A stretch of DNA of 64,000 bases. Origin: DATDPM01 sp041498815 (lineage in GTDB: Bacteria > Pseudomonadota > Alphaproteobacteria > DATDPM01). Both the position numbers and the translations under genes were made by a program. Shown in pieces: positions 31,017-39,739 of the stretch. The number at the start of each line of letters is the position of its first letter. The stretch's first letter is position 1. The stretch lies in NCBI GenBank assembly GCA_041498815.1, contig JBGQJC010000003.1:1-64000 (forward strand), read 5' to 3'. The notes beneath the pieces are model-generated. The model saw only the letters and a program-made list of their open reading frames with translations, did no database searches and had not been told where the DNA came from.

Positions 31017-32242
31017 CCGTTCACCTTTTCATCGTGAGCCGCTATCCACGGCAGCGGGTTGATCGGTTCGCCGCCGTGACGCAGCTCGACATAGAGTTGC
31101 GGATCGCCGTTGTCCGCGGGTCCCATGATACCCACCGGCTCCCCGGCGAGAAGCCATTGACCGACGACGCAGTCGATTCGGGATAATCCTGCTAAAAGAA
31201 TATGATAGCCTTCGCCTTGCGCGATGATCAAGAGTTGCCCGTAACCGCGGAACGGACCGGCGAATACCACCGAACCGTCGTAGGGCGCAACCACTCTTCC
31301 ACCCGCCCTTGTCGCAATCGTAACCCCCCGGCTGGCCAGGCCACCCGCGGTCGGCTGGCCGAAGGTGTGGACCACGCGCCCCCGGGCGGGCAAGGCGAGG
31401 CGCCCCCTCGCGGCCGAGAAGGGATGCGTCCCCTGGGGCGGGGGGGCAAGGCTTGCCACCTGCGGCTTTTTGGCGCCGGCTTGGTGCTTCTTCGGCTGCT
31501 GCGCTTCGAGGCGGGCCAAGAGGTCCTTAAGATCCTTGGCTTCGCCCGAAAGCTTGGCGAGGCGCTGCGCCGTTTCCGTGCTGTCGCTTAGGGCCCGTTT
31601 TTGCACCTGCACCATGCGGGTGAAAAGCCCGTCCAGATGGGCGCTTTCGGCCTTGAGATTGGTGGCGGCGGCGAGCTTTTCATCCTGCTCGCGGGTGATT
31701 TTCTCGCGCAGCTCGGCCATCCGGCCGAGATCCTCCCAATCCTGCCGGATGCCGGATTGCAGCGGCGCCAAGGCCGCGCGCATGACGATCGCCCCGCGCA
31801 CGGTATCGATCGGGCTCGCCGGCATCAGAAGTGCGGCTTCGGGCGGGTTGCGAGCGAATCGCAGCATGGCGTCCAGCATCGCCGCGTATTGCTTGCCGCG
31901 GCGGGTCAGCTCCTCCCGCGTCGCTTCGGCTTCGGCATCCAACTCCGCGATCTGGATTTCGATGGCGGACAGGCCTTCCTCGTAGGATTGGATGGCGGCG
32001 GCGGTGGCGATCATTTGGCTGCGAAGCGCCGCGACATCGGCGGACAGGGATTCGACTTCTTGATTTACCTCCGCCTGGTGCTTGGCGCTTTCCTGCAGCG
32101 CGCCTTGGACGTCCTGCAGCCGGTTTGCGGCGGTGCCGGAACCGGTTTCGGCCGCAACGGGAGACGCGGCAAAGATTGCGGCGATCAGCAGAAGCCGGGC
32201 GAGGGAGGAATCAGGCGGAAGCACGCTGCTGCGCCTTGGCAT
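31013..32242 (-). CDS. envC: EnvC-like murein hydrolase activator with degenerate LytM domain
   Basis: A 409-residue exported protein: signal peptide, a long coiled coil (about residues 40-250, QEVESLSADVAALRSQM and on), then a C-terminal M23/LytM-like domain. The zinc-binding residues of active LytM enzymes are missing: the usual HxGxD start reads SRGVTI, YAHL reads LLAGL, and HLHFE reads PQLYVE. It should therefore activate an amidase rather than cut peptidoglycan itself, as known for E. coli EnvC. ATG 32242 overlaps gpmI by 32 bases; GTG 32224 is an alternative. It sits directly before ctpA. Confidence 0.88.
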   Translation of the reverse strand: MPRRSSVLPPDSSLARLLLIAAIFAASPVAAETGSGTAANRLQDVQGALQESAKHQAEVNQEVESLSADVAALRSQMIATAAAIQSYEEGLSAIEIQIAELDAEAEATREELTRRGKQYAAMLDAMLRFARNPPEAALLMPASPIDTVRGAIVMRAALAPLQSGIRQDWEDLGRMAELREKITREQDEKLAAATNLKAESAHLDGLFTRMVQVQKRALSDSTETAQRLAKLSGEAKDLKDLLARLEAQQPKKHQAGAKKPQVASLAPPPQGTHPFSAARGRLALPARGRVVHTFGQPTAGGLASRGVTIATRAGGRVVAPYDGSVVFAGPFRGYGQLLIIAQGEGYHILLAGLSRIDCVVGQWLLAGEPVGIMGPADNGDPQLYVELRHGGEPINPLPWIAAHDEKVNG

Positions 32243-33791
32243 CGGCGGCGGCCTCGACCAGCAGGGAATGGCCCGTCATCTCGACGGGCTTGGTCAAGCC
32301 CATAAGCGTGACGAGGGTGGGCGCGATATCGGCAAGCCGCCCGTTCTTCAGCGACGCCACCGTCTTCGGCCCGTTGACCAGAATCGCCGGAACCAGGTTG
32401 TGGGTGTGGGAGGTGTGGGGCTGGCCGGTCTTGGGATCGCGCATGATCTCCGCGTTGCCGTGATCGGCGGTGATGAACAGAATCCCGTTCGCTTCTTTCA
32501 CGGCGGCTTCCAGGCGCCCGAGGCAGGCGTCGGTGGCCTCGATCGCCTTGATCGCGGCGTTGAGGTCGCCGGTGTGACCGACCATGTCGGGGTTGGCGTA
32601 ATTGACGACGATGAAGCCGAACCGCTTCGACTCGATCGCCTCGACCAGCTTATCGGTCATCTCCGCCGCGGACATTTCCGGTTTTTGGTCGTAGGTCGCG
32701 ACCTTGGGCGAGGGGACCAAGATCCGCTCCTCGCCGGGGAATTTCTGCTCCCCGCCGCCGCTGAAGAAGAACGTGACGTGGGCGTATTTCTCGGTCTCGG
32801 CGATGCGCAGCTGTGCTATGCCGGCCTCGGCCACCACTTGGCCGAGCGTATGGGCGAGCTCGATCGTGGGAAACAGGCAAGCCATGAATTCGTTCAGGCG
32901 TTCCGAATATTTCGACATGCCGAGCACCGCCGCGAAATTGGCGACGGGGCCGCGCTCGAAGCCGTCGAACTCGGGATCGATCATGGCCTGGACGATCTGG
33001 CGGATGCGGTCGGCGCGGTAATTCGTGAACAGCACGCCGTCGCCGTCTTTGATGCCTTCGTAATCGCCGATCACCGTCGGCTTCACGAATTCGTCGGAAA
33101 TGCCGATCTTGTGATTCTCGAGAATCGCCGCGACCGGATCGTCGGCCGACTGGCCCCAGCCCTTCACCACCGCGTCATAGACGAGCTTCGTGCGCTCCCA
33201 GCGCCGGTCGCGGTCCATGCCGAAATAGCGCCCGCTGATGGTGGCGATGCGCAGGCGCGGCAAGCTCTTGATGCGCCGCTGGAACCGCACGAAATGGAAC
33301 TCCGCGCTCTCGGGCGGGGTGTCGCGGCCGTCCAGGAATCCGTGGACCCGGACCGGAATTTCCTCGCGCGTCAGTATCCGGGCCAAGGCCACCATATGGT
33401 TCTGGTGCGCGTGCACGCCGGCCGGCGATATCAGGCCGACCAGATGACAGACGCCTTTGCTGGCGCGCAAGCGTTCGACGAACTCGACCAGCGGCGGGAG
33501 TGTCGCGATCTTGCCTTCTTCGATCGCCCGGTCGACTCGGGGCAGGGTCTGATGGACGATGCGCCCGGCCCCGATATTCATGTGGCCGACCTCGGAGTTG
33601 CCGAACTGGCCGCCGGGCAGCCCGACGTCCGCGGACGAGGCCTCCAGCACCCCGTGCGGGCAGGACTCCATCAGGTGGTCAAAGGTGGGCTTTTTGGCCA
33701 GGGCGATGGCGTTGTAATCGGTCTCAACGCGGTGGCCCCAGCCGTCGAGGATGCACAGGACCATTGGGCGTCGGGCGCGAATATCGCTCAT
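32211..33791 (-). CDS. gpmI: 2,3-bisphosphoglycerate-independent phosphoglycerate mutase
   Basis: A 526-residue Mn-dependent enzyme converting 3-phosphoglycerate to 2-phosphoglycerate in glycolysis and gluconeogenesis. It has LCILDGWG at the N-terminus, the phosphoserine site NSEVGHMNIGAGR, HGFLDGRDTPP, and the C-terminal metal cluster DHGNAE with TSHTHNLVP. I chose ATG 33791 (MSDIRARRPMVL) because the upstream frame adds unconserved residues. Its last bases overlap envC. This gpmI-envC-ctpA order is common in alphaproteobacteria. Confidence 0.96.
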   Translation of the reverse strand: MSDIRARRPMVLCILDGWGHRVETDYNAIALAKKPTFDHLMESCPHGVLEASSADVGLPGGQFGNSEVGHMNIGAGRIVHQTLPRVDRAIEEGKIATLPPLVEFVERLRASKGVCHLVGLISPAGVHAHQNHMVALARILTREEIPVRVHGFLDGRDTPPESAEFHFVRFQRRIKSLPRLRIATISGRYFGMDRDRRWERTKLVYDAVVKGWGQSADDPVAAILENHKIGISDEFVKPTVIGDYEGIKDGDGVLFTNYRADRIRQIVQAMIDPEFDGFERGPVANFAAVLGMSKYSERLNEFMACLFPTIELAHTLGQVVAEAGIAQLRIAETEKYAHVTFFFSGGGEQKFPGEERILVPSPKVATYDQKPEMSAAEMTDKLVEAIESKRFGFIVVNYANPDMVGHTGDLNAAIKAIEATDACLGRLEAAVKEANGILFITADHGNAEIMRDPKTGQPHTSHTHNLVPAILVNGPKTVASLKNGRLADIAPTLVTLMGLTKPVEMTGHSLLVEAAADAKAQQRASA

Positions 33792-33875
33792 CGGACTGGA
33801 TGCCACGCAATATATGGTAATTCCGAGGTTTAGATAAGGCAAAACTAGCGTTAATGCCCTGCCGGGGGCCGATTT

Positions 33876-34334
33876 TCATTCCCGGTGATAAGGGTGGCCG
33901 GCCAAGATCATTTGGGACCGGTAAAGCTGTTCCGCCAGGAAAACGCGAACCAAAAGATGGGGCCAAGTCATGGGCCCGAGCGACAGGGTCAGCCGCGCGG
34001 CCTTGCGCACCCTGCCCGCAAGCCCGCTGGCGCCCCCGATCAGGAACGCCAGATCCTTCGCGCCGTCGTCGCGCCAGGCGGCGATGGCTTTGGCGAAGGC
34101 CTCGCTCGAAAGCGTCTGGCCGCGCGCATCGAGCGCCACGATCACGGCGTCCTTAGGCACGGCGTCGAGCAGGAGGCGCGCCTCTTCTTCCATCAACCTT
34201 GCGGGTGCTGCGTTTTTGCGCGCCACCACCTCGTGCAAAGCCATCGGCCATCTCTGCCGCGCGGCATAGTGGTCGAAGAGATTGCGCGACGGATCCGAAC
34301 CGGCGCGACCCACCGCGATGATCGAGAGGCGCAT
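33876..34334 (-). CDS. rlmH: 23S rRNA pseudouridine-1915 N3-methyltransferase
   Basis: A 152-residue SPOUT-class methyltransferase acting on helix 69 of 23S rRNA. Family blocks are IAVGRAGSDP, ALDARGQTLSSEAFA, the SAM-binding knot FLIGGASGLAG, and the C-terminal RVFLAEQLYRSQMILAGHPYHRE. ATG 34334 matches the usual first residues MRLSIIAVG. It lies 17 bases after rsfS in the obgE-proB-proA-nadD-rsfS-rlmH string, an arrangement linked to ribosome maturation. Confidence 0.95.
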   Translation of the reverse strand: MRLSIIAVGRAGSDPSRNLFDHYAARQRWPMALHEVVARKNAAPARLMEEEARLLLDAVPKDAVIVALDARGQTLSSEAFAKAIAAWRDDGAKDLAFLIGGASGLAGRVRKAARLTLSLGPMTWPHLLVRVFLAEQLYRSQMILAGHPYHRE

Positions 34335-34351
34335 GCCGGACCCAAGCGCCC

Positions 34352-34675
34352 CTAACGGGCGAGTTGGGCCCCGGCTTCGGGAAATGCCCACATCTTTTCC
34401 AGGTTGTAGAAACGCCGCACCTCGGGCCGGAACAGATGGACGATGACATCGCCGGCGTCGATCAGCACCCAGTCGCATTGGTGGAGTCCTTCGACCGGGG
34501 GGCTGGCATGCCCGGAGGCCTTGATGTGCTCGCGCAAATGCTCGGCCATGGCGGAGATGTGGCGCATCGAGGTGCCGCTCGCGACCAGCATGAAATCGGT
34601 GAGCGTGGATTTGCCGACAACGTCGATGACGACAATGTCTTGCGCTTTATCGCCGTCGAGGGATTTTTGAATCAG
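34352..34675 (-). CDS. rsfS: Ribosomal silencing factor RsfS, no conventional start codon
   Basis: The conserved RsfS sequence reads ALIQKSLDGDKAQDIVVID, then VVGKSTLTDFMLVASGTSMR, HQCDWVLIDAGDVIVHLF and EVRRFYNLEKMW. RsfS binds ribosomal protein L14 and blocks subunit joining. The conserved part begins upstream of the only in-frame ATG (34591), and in the whole open frame back to the stop near 34975 I find no ATG, GTG or TTG. I place the start at CTG 34675, which gives 107 residues, the normal size. A rare ATT or CTG start, a frame link with nadD, or a sequence error are possible. The open stretch before it is Lys/Arg/Pro/Ala-rich (PRPKKTRAKKSRAPRA). Confidence 0.8.
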   Translation of the reverse strand: MIQKSLDGDKAQDIVVIDVVGKSTLTDFMLVASGTSMRHISAMAEHLREHIKASGHASPPVEGLHQCDWVLIDAGDVIVHLFRPEVRRFYNLEKMWAFPEAGAQLAR

Positions 34676-34811
34676 GGCGAGAAGCGGATTCTTCTTCGCC
34701 CCAGGGGAGCTGGGCTTTTTGGCCCGGTTTATCTTCGCCCTGGGGGCGCGGGATTTTTTGGCCCGGGTTTTCTTCGGCCGCGGCTCCGGTTTTCTGCGTG
34801 CGCCTATGGCT

Positions 34812-35477
34812 TCACCTTTTTTGTCTTGCTCGCGTTGCCCGCTTGGCTTGTCTTGCTCGCGTTGCCCGCTTGGCTGTTGCGGTCTTAATCCTAATTCCCC
34901 GTCCGTTTTTCCGTCCGTCCTTTTTTCGTGCCGCCCGGATCGAAGTTGCCGAGGCCGGGTGGGGCCGAATATTCAAGAACACCCAGGCGGGCGGGGTCGC
35001 CATGCCGATCCGCCGCGCCGCGTGCTCGGCCCTGCGGCGGTGCCGGAATCGCTGGGCCGCCTTGCCCGCCAGCGCCCTTAAAGAATAGGTAGGGCGGGTG
35101 AAAACCGCAATGGGGGCGGCCCGGAAAATCGCCGCCCATTCCTCCCAATTGGGGATCTCGGCCAGATTATCGGCGCCCATGAGCCAGACAAAGCGCAGCC
35201 TCGGGAAGCGGCGCTTGATCGTGCGCAGGGTATCGGCGGTGAAGCGTGTGCCGAGATTCTGCTCGATGCCGGTCACTTTGATCTTGCGGCTGCGCGCAAG
35301 CTTACGCGCGGAGGCCAAACGCGCCGGGAAAGGCGCCATGCCGCGCGCCGGCTTCAAGGGGTTCCGGGGCGAGACCATCCACCAGATCTCGTCCAGGCCG
35401 AGGCGCTTCAAGGCTTCGCGCGAAATATGGAGATGGCCTTCATGGGCGGGGTTGAACGAGCCGCCGAGCAGGCCCAC
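34812..35477 (-). CDS. nadD: Nicotinate-nucleotide adenylyltransferase
   Basis: A 221-residue enzyme that adenylates nicotinate mononucleotide to deamido-NAD. It has GLLGGSFNPAHEGHLHIS (nucleotide-binding start), WWMVSPRNPLK, GTRFTADTL and VWLMGADNL. Start GTG at 35477 is 29 bases after proA. The C-terminal ~40 residues go beyond the usual ending (family normally stops near the NIRPHPASAT segment) and become a basic tail made of two exact copies of AKRATRARQ. That tail overlaps the open frame leading into rsfS and looks like repeat expansion. Confidence 0.93.
   Translation of the reverse strand: MGLLGGSFNPAHEGHLHISREALKRLGLDEIWWMVSPRNPLKPARGMAPFPARLASARKLARSRKIKVTGIEQNLGTRFTADTLRTIKRRFPRLRFVWLMGADNLAEIPNWEEWAAIFRAAPIAVFTRPTYSLRALAGKAAQRFRHRRRAEHAARRIGMATPPAWVFLNIRPHPASATSIRAARKKDGRKNGRGIRIKTATAKRATRARQAKRATRARQKR
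34821..34874. repeat. 27-base perfect tandem repeat in nadD tail
   Basis: Two exact, adjacent copies of a 27-base unit (34821-34847 and 34848-34874). The period is a multiple of three, so the nadD frame gains AKRATRARQ twice. The same DNA lies just before the rsfS coding region, which has no normal start codon. Confidence 0.9.
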
Positions 35478-35506
35478 GGCGCGAAAGCGGGCTTTGGGCC
35501 GGTCGC

Positions 35507-36793
35507 TCAGGGCCTGACCTGTCCCGACCCGCGCACCACGTATTTATAGCTGGTCAGCTGCTCGGCGCCGACGGGCCCCCGCGCGTGCAGCTTGCCGGTC
35601 GAAATTCCGATCTCGGCGCCCATGCCGAATTCGCCGCCGTCGGCGAATTGGGTCGAGGCGTTATGGAGCACGATGCCGCTGTCGATATGGCTCATGAATT
35701 TTTCCGCTTCCGCCTTATCCGCGGTCACGATCGAATCGGTGTGATGCGAGCCATGGCGGTTGATGTGGGCGATCGCCTCGTCCACGTCCTTCACCAGCTT
35801 GATCGAGAGGACGGCGTCCAGATATTCCGTGTCCCAATCGGCGTCGGCCGCCGGCACCACGCGCGCATCGAGCTTTTGCGTGGCGGCGTCCCCGCGCAGT
35901 TCGCAGCCGGCCTTGGCGAGATCGTCGAGGATCGCGGGCAGAATTATTTTCGCCGCGGATTCGGCGACCAAAAGCGTTTCCGCCGCCCCGCACACCCCCG
36001 TGCGGCGCATCTTGGAATTGAAAACGACGCGGCGCGCCATTTCCGGATCGGCCTTCGCACTTACGAACACGTGGCAGATGCCCTCCAAATGCTTGATCAC
36101 GGGAATCTTGCTTTCGGCCGCCACCCGCTCGATCAGGGATTTTCCGCCGCGTGGGATGATGACGTCGATCGCGTCCGACATCGAAAGCAAAATCCCGACC
36201 GCCTCGCGCGACCGGGTGGGCACGAGCTGGACGGAAGCCCCGGGCAGATTGGCAGCGCGCAAGCCTTCCTGCATGCATTCCAGAATGGCGCCCGAGGACT
36301 CGAAGCTTTCCGAGCCGCCGCGCAAGATCGCGGCGTTGCCGGACTTGAGGCACAAGCCCGCGGCGTCCGCCGTCACGTTGGGCCGAGACTCGTAGATGAT
36401 TCCGATCACGCCGAGCGGCACGCGCACGCGCGCGATCTTGAGCCCGTTGGGCCTCGTCCATTCCGCGAGCACCGTGCCGATGGGATCGGGAAGCTCGGCC
36501 ACCGCCTCGAGGCCCGCCGCCATTCCTTCGATCCGCTGGTCGTCCAGCATCAGCCGGTCGAGCATGGCGGCGGTCAAATTCTGTTTCTTCGCCTCGGCCA
36601 TGTCGTTGGCGTTGGCGGCGAGGATTTTTCCTTTGTGCGCGCGGATCGCGGAAGCCGACGCCAGCAAGGCCCGGTTCTTCGATTCGCTCGAGGCCAGGGC
36701 GAGTGCCGCCGCCGCCGCGCGCGCCGCCTCGCCCAGGCGGCGCATGGCAAGCCGCAGGTCACCCAAATCGTCGCGCCGGTTTGCGATCGCCAT
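35507..36793 (-). CDS. proA: Gamma-glutamyl phosphate reductase
   Basis: A 428-residue NADPH-dependent enzyme of proline synthesis that reduces glutamyl-5-phosphate to the semialdehyde. It has PLGVIGIIYESRPNVT, LKSGNAAILRGGSE, VIIPRGGKSLIERV and the catalytic cysteine in RRTGVCGAAETLL. The aldehyde dehydrogenase fold is complete. It follows proB by 11 bases, so the two proline genes are cotranscribed in the direction obgE to rlmH. Confidence 0.96.
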   Translation of the reverse strand: MAIANRRDDLGDLRLAMRRLGEAARAAAAALALASSESKNRALLASASAIRAHKGKILAANANDMAEAKKQNLTAAMLDRLMLDDQRIEGMAAGLEAVAELPDPIGTVLAEWTRPNGLKIARVRVPLGVIGIIYESRPNVTADAAGLCLKSGNAAILRGGSESFESSGAILECMQEGLRAANLPGASVQLVPTRSREAVGILLSMSDAIDVIIPRGGKSLIERVAAESKIPVIKHLEGICHVFVSAKADPEMARRVVFNSKMRRTGVCGAAETLLVAESAAKIILPAILDDLAKAGCELRGDAATQKLDARVVPAADADWDTEYLDAVLSIKLVKDVDEAIAHINRHGSHHTDSIVTADKAEAEKFMSHIDSGIVLHNASTQFADGGEFGMGAEIGISTGKLHARGPVGAEQLTSYKYVVRGSGQVRP

Positions 36794-36804
36794 TTATCGT
36801 CCCG

Positions 36805-38022
36805 TCACTCGCGCGTGGTTTGCGTCACTGCGCCGTCCGCGCCGCGCGCTTCCATCGCGGTTTCGGCATAAGCGCCGCTCAAAACCAGATCGTCGCGGTG
36901 AATCAATTCTTCGCGGCCACGGTAGCCCAGAAGTTCTTCGATTTCACGGCTTTTGTGGCCCATGATCCGGCGCGCATCCGCGCTCGAATAGGCGGATAAG
37001 CCGCGCGCGACCTCGCGCCCGTCCGGGGTCTTCACGATCACCGCGTCGCCGCGCTCGAAGCCGCCGTCGATGCCGGTGACGCCCGCCGGCAAAAGACTGT
37101 TGCCCTTGACCAGCGCCTGGCACGCGCCGTTGTCCACGGTAATGGCGCCCGCCGGATTGAGCGTGCTGGCGATCCAGCGCTTGTGCGCCGAGCGTGGCGT
37201 GGCCGAGGGCAGGAACCAGGTGCCGCCGCCGTCCCGCTCGGCCTCGGCCAGCGCATGCAGCCCGGTTCCGAGCGCGATCACCATGCGGCATCCGGAATTG
37301 AGCGCGATGCGCCCGGCCATCAGCTTGGTCACCATTCCGCCGGATCCGTAGCCGGTGGCGGCGGCGCCCGCGGCGCGTTCGATTGCGGGCGTGATCTCGC
37401 GCACGACGGGGATGAGCGTGGCCGCAGGATCGTGCCTCGGGTCGGCGGTATAAAGCCCGTCGATGTCGGAGAGCAGAACGAGGGTGTCGGCCGCGGCCAT
37501 CTGGGCGACGCGCGCGGCCAACCGGTCGTTGTCGCCGAAACGTATTTCTTCGGTCGCGACCGTGTCGTTCTCGTTGATGACGGGAACGGCCTTGAGCCGC
37601 AGCAGGGTTTCGAGCGTGCCGCGGGCATTGAGGTGACGGCGTCGCTCCTCGGTATCCGATAGCGTCAGCAGAACCTGGGCGACCTTGAGGCCGTGGCGCT
37701 CGAGGGCCGACTGCCAAGCCTGCATCAGGCGCGGCTGGCCGGCGGCGGCGGCGGCTTGCTTTTCCTCGAGACGGAGCGTCTTCGAAGGCAGCGCGATGTC
37801 GTTGCGGCCCAGCGCCACCGCCCCCGATGAGACGATCAGGATTTCCCGCCCGCGGGCCGTCATTTGCGCAATATCGTCGGCCAAGGCATCGATCCAGTCG
37901 CGGCGAAGCGTTCCCGCCGCTTGATCGACCAACAGCGTCGAGCCAACCTTGACCACCAGGCGGCGGCAAGATTCCCAGCGCGCCTTGGCGTCGGTCTTCG
38001 ATGCGGAATGCCCGGCGCTCAT
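36805..38022 (-). CDS. proB: Glutamate 5-kinase
   Basis: A 405-residue first enzyme of proline synthesis, phosphorylating glutamate, normally feedback-inhibited by proline. An amino-acid kinase domain (RRLVVKVGSTLLVD, VSSGAVALGRNDI, VINENDTVATEEI, LLSDIDGLYTADPR, GSGGMVTKLMAG) is followed by a C-terminal PUA domain (about residues 300-385, GAITVDNGACQALVKGNSLL). ATG 38022 overlaps the obgE stop (ATGA). The last ~25 residues are a weakly conserved tail. Order obgE-proB-proA is typical of alphaproteobacteria. Confidence 0.96.
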   Translation of the reverse strand: MSAGHSASKTDAKARWESCRRLVVKVGSTLLVDQAAGTLRRDWIDALADDIAQMTARGREILIVSSGAVALGRNDIALPSKTLRLEEKQAAAAAGQPRLMQAWQSALERHGLKVAQVLLTLSDTEERRRHLNARGTLETLLRLKAVPVINENDTVATEEIRFGDNDRLAARVAQMAAADTLVLLSDIDGLYTADPRHDPAATLIPVVREITPAIERAAGAAATGYGSGGMVTKLMAGRIALNSGCRMVIALGTGLHALAEAERDGGGTWFLPSATPRSAHKRWIASTLNPAGAITVDNGACQALVKGNSLLPAGVTGIDGGFERGDAVIVKTPDGREVARGLSAYSSADARRIMGHKSREIEELLGYRGREELIHRDDLVLSGAYAETAMEARGADGAVTQTTRE

Positions 38023-39047
38023 GCCGAAGCCCCGACCGCGTGTTTTTCCTCGCCACCGCGATCTTCGCCCACCAGGCGCCGGATCTCGCGCAGCGCCTCG
38101 GGCACGCCCTGGCCCGAATGGGCGGAAATGGCGAAGACGTTCTTGCCGGAGGTGCGGGCGAGGATTTTCCGCTTCGCCGCGATCTCTTCGGGCGTGAGCG
38201 CGTCGCATTTCGAAAGCGCCACCACTTCCGGCTTTTCGGCGAGGCCGTGGCCATAGGCGGCCAATTCGCCGCGAATCGTCTTATAGGCGCCCGCCACGTC
38301 TTCTTGCGTGCCGTCGACGAGATGAAGCGTCGCGGCGCAGCGCTCCACATGACCCAAGAACCGGTCGCCCAGTCCGGTGCCTTCATGCGCACCCTCGATC
38401 AGGCCCGGCAGGTCCGCGATCACGAATTCCTCGCCGTCCACCGCGACCACGCCCAAATGCGGCACCAGCGTCGTGAAGGGATAATCCGCGATCTTGGGTT
38501 TGGCGCGCGAAGTCGCGGCGAGAAACGTGGATTTTCCCGCGTTGGGCAAACCGACAAGCCCGGCATCCGCGATCAGCTTCAAACGCAACCAGTACCAGCG
38601 CTCCTGCCCGGGGAATCCCGGATCGGCGCGCCTCGGCGCGCGGTTGGTCGAAGACTTGTAATGGGCGTTGCCATAACCGCCGTCGCCGCCCTTGGCCAGC
38701 ACGACGCGCTGTCCGGGGGCGATCATGTCGGCCACCAACTCGTCGGTTTCGCCGTCGAGAATCTGAGTCCCGACGGGAACGCGGATCACCACGTCCGCGC
38801 TGGCCGCACCGGAGCGGTCGCTGCCCTCGCCATTGCCGCCGCGCTGTACCTTGAAGTGTTGCTGGTAGCGAAAATCGATAAGCGTGTTCAGGTTCTGGGC
38901 GGCCTCGGCGATCACGTCGCCGCCTTTTCCGCCGTCGCCGCCGTCGGGTCCGCCGAACTCGATGAACTTCTCGCGGCGGAATCCGACGCAGCCGGCTCCG
39001 CCGTCGCCGCTTTTGACGAAAATTTTCGCTTGATCCAGGAATTTCAT
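38019..39047 (-). CDS. obgE: Obg family GTPase
   Basis: A 342-residue essential GTPase that associates with the 50S subunit and stress signalling. The glycine-rich Obg fold fills residues 1-158 (KSGDGGAGCVGFRREKF, GGDGGKGGDVI). The G domain has GLPNAGKST (G1), DLPGLIEGAHEGTGLG (G3), SKCD (G4) and ISAHSGQGV. Length is normal for the alphaproteobacterial form, which has a short C-terminus. It heads the obgE-to-rlmH run. It is normally close behind rplU-rpmA, but here two plus-strand genes separate it from them. Confidence 0.97.
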   Translation of the reverse strand: MKFLDQAKIFVKSGDGGAGCVGFRREKFIEFGGPDGGDGGKGGDVIAEAAQNLNTLIDFRYQQHFKVQRGGNGEGSDRSGAASADVVIRVPVGTQILDGETDELVADMIAPGQRVVLAKGGDGGYGNAHYKSSTNRAPRRADPGFPGQERWYWLRLKLIADAGLVGLPNAGKSTFLAATSRAKPKIADYPFTTLVPHLGVVAVDGEEFVIADLPGLIEGAHEGTGLGDRFLGHVERCAATLHLVDGTQEDVAGAYKTIRGELAAYGHGLAEKPEVVALSKCDALTPEEIAAKRKILARTSGKNVFAISAHSGQGVPEALREIRRLVGEDRGGEEKHAVGASA

Positions 39048-39229
39048 GGCCAGGGACTTTACATCAAACCGGCATCCCCCGGGCGAGGCGAATGGAGGAA
39101 GATTCCGCGCCCAATCGGGGCCGCCCGGCCGGTATCGCCGCCGCCCGCGCTAAAAAAATTCTCCGAGGTAATCAAATATTAAGGCCATGGGAACAAGAAT
39201 AGCCTCGTAGACTGAAAGAATATATTTTT

Positions 39230-39739
39230 ATGAATATTGAAAATAAAAAGCATAAAAATCAGGATGTTCGCGGAATCATTGCTGCGGCCGCCCTGCGCAC
39301 GGCGGGGCTGCTGCTGGTAGCCCTTGCGCTTCCCGGCTGCGCCGAGATTGCCCTTTCGGCGCTGGGACCGGCCGCGCAATTCGGCTTCGATCACGCTTTT
39401 TCCGGGGGCGAGACCAAGACCTTCACGGCGCCCATGGCCAATCTGCGCCTGGCCGCGCTCAAAACCATGAGCCGGATGGAGATGGACGTGACCAAGGACG
39501 GCGGCACGGACGACGAATGGAATATCGAGGCCGAGGCCGGCGACCGCACCATCGACATCGATTTCAAATCGCTCACGGCGATGACGACGCGAATCCGCGT
39601 CGGGGCCGACAACGGCGACATCATCTTCAAGGATAGCGCCACGGCGACCGAGGTTGTCGCTCAGATGACCGAAGCGCTTAAGAGCGACACCCAAGTCGCG
39701 GAACAGACGGCGCTGGAAGATTCCGGAGACGGGCGATGA
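39230..39739 (+). CDS. DUF3568-type lipoprotein
   Basis: A 169-residue protein with a lipoprotein signal ending LPGC (predicted lipidated Cys37), then a small alpha/beta domain starting FTAPMANLRLAALKTMSRMEM and containing DIDFKSLTAMTTRIRVG. This is the pattern of DUF3568 envelope lipoproteins of unknown role. The gene sits in a markedly AT-rich patch (39170-39260) and begins MNIENKKHKNQD, with codons unlike its GC-rich neighbours; there is no strong ribosome site. Its stop overlaps the next gene (ATGA). Together they interrupt the usual rpmA-obgE order. Confidence 0.75.
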   Translation: MNIENKKHKNQDVRGIIAAAALRTAGLLLVALALPGCAEIALSALGPAAQFGFDHAFSGGETKTFTAPMANLRLAALKTMSRMEMDVTKDGGTDDEWNIEAEAGDRTIDIDFKSLTAMTTRIRVGADNGDIIFKDSATATEVVAQMTEALKSDTQVAEQTALEDSGDGR

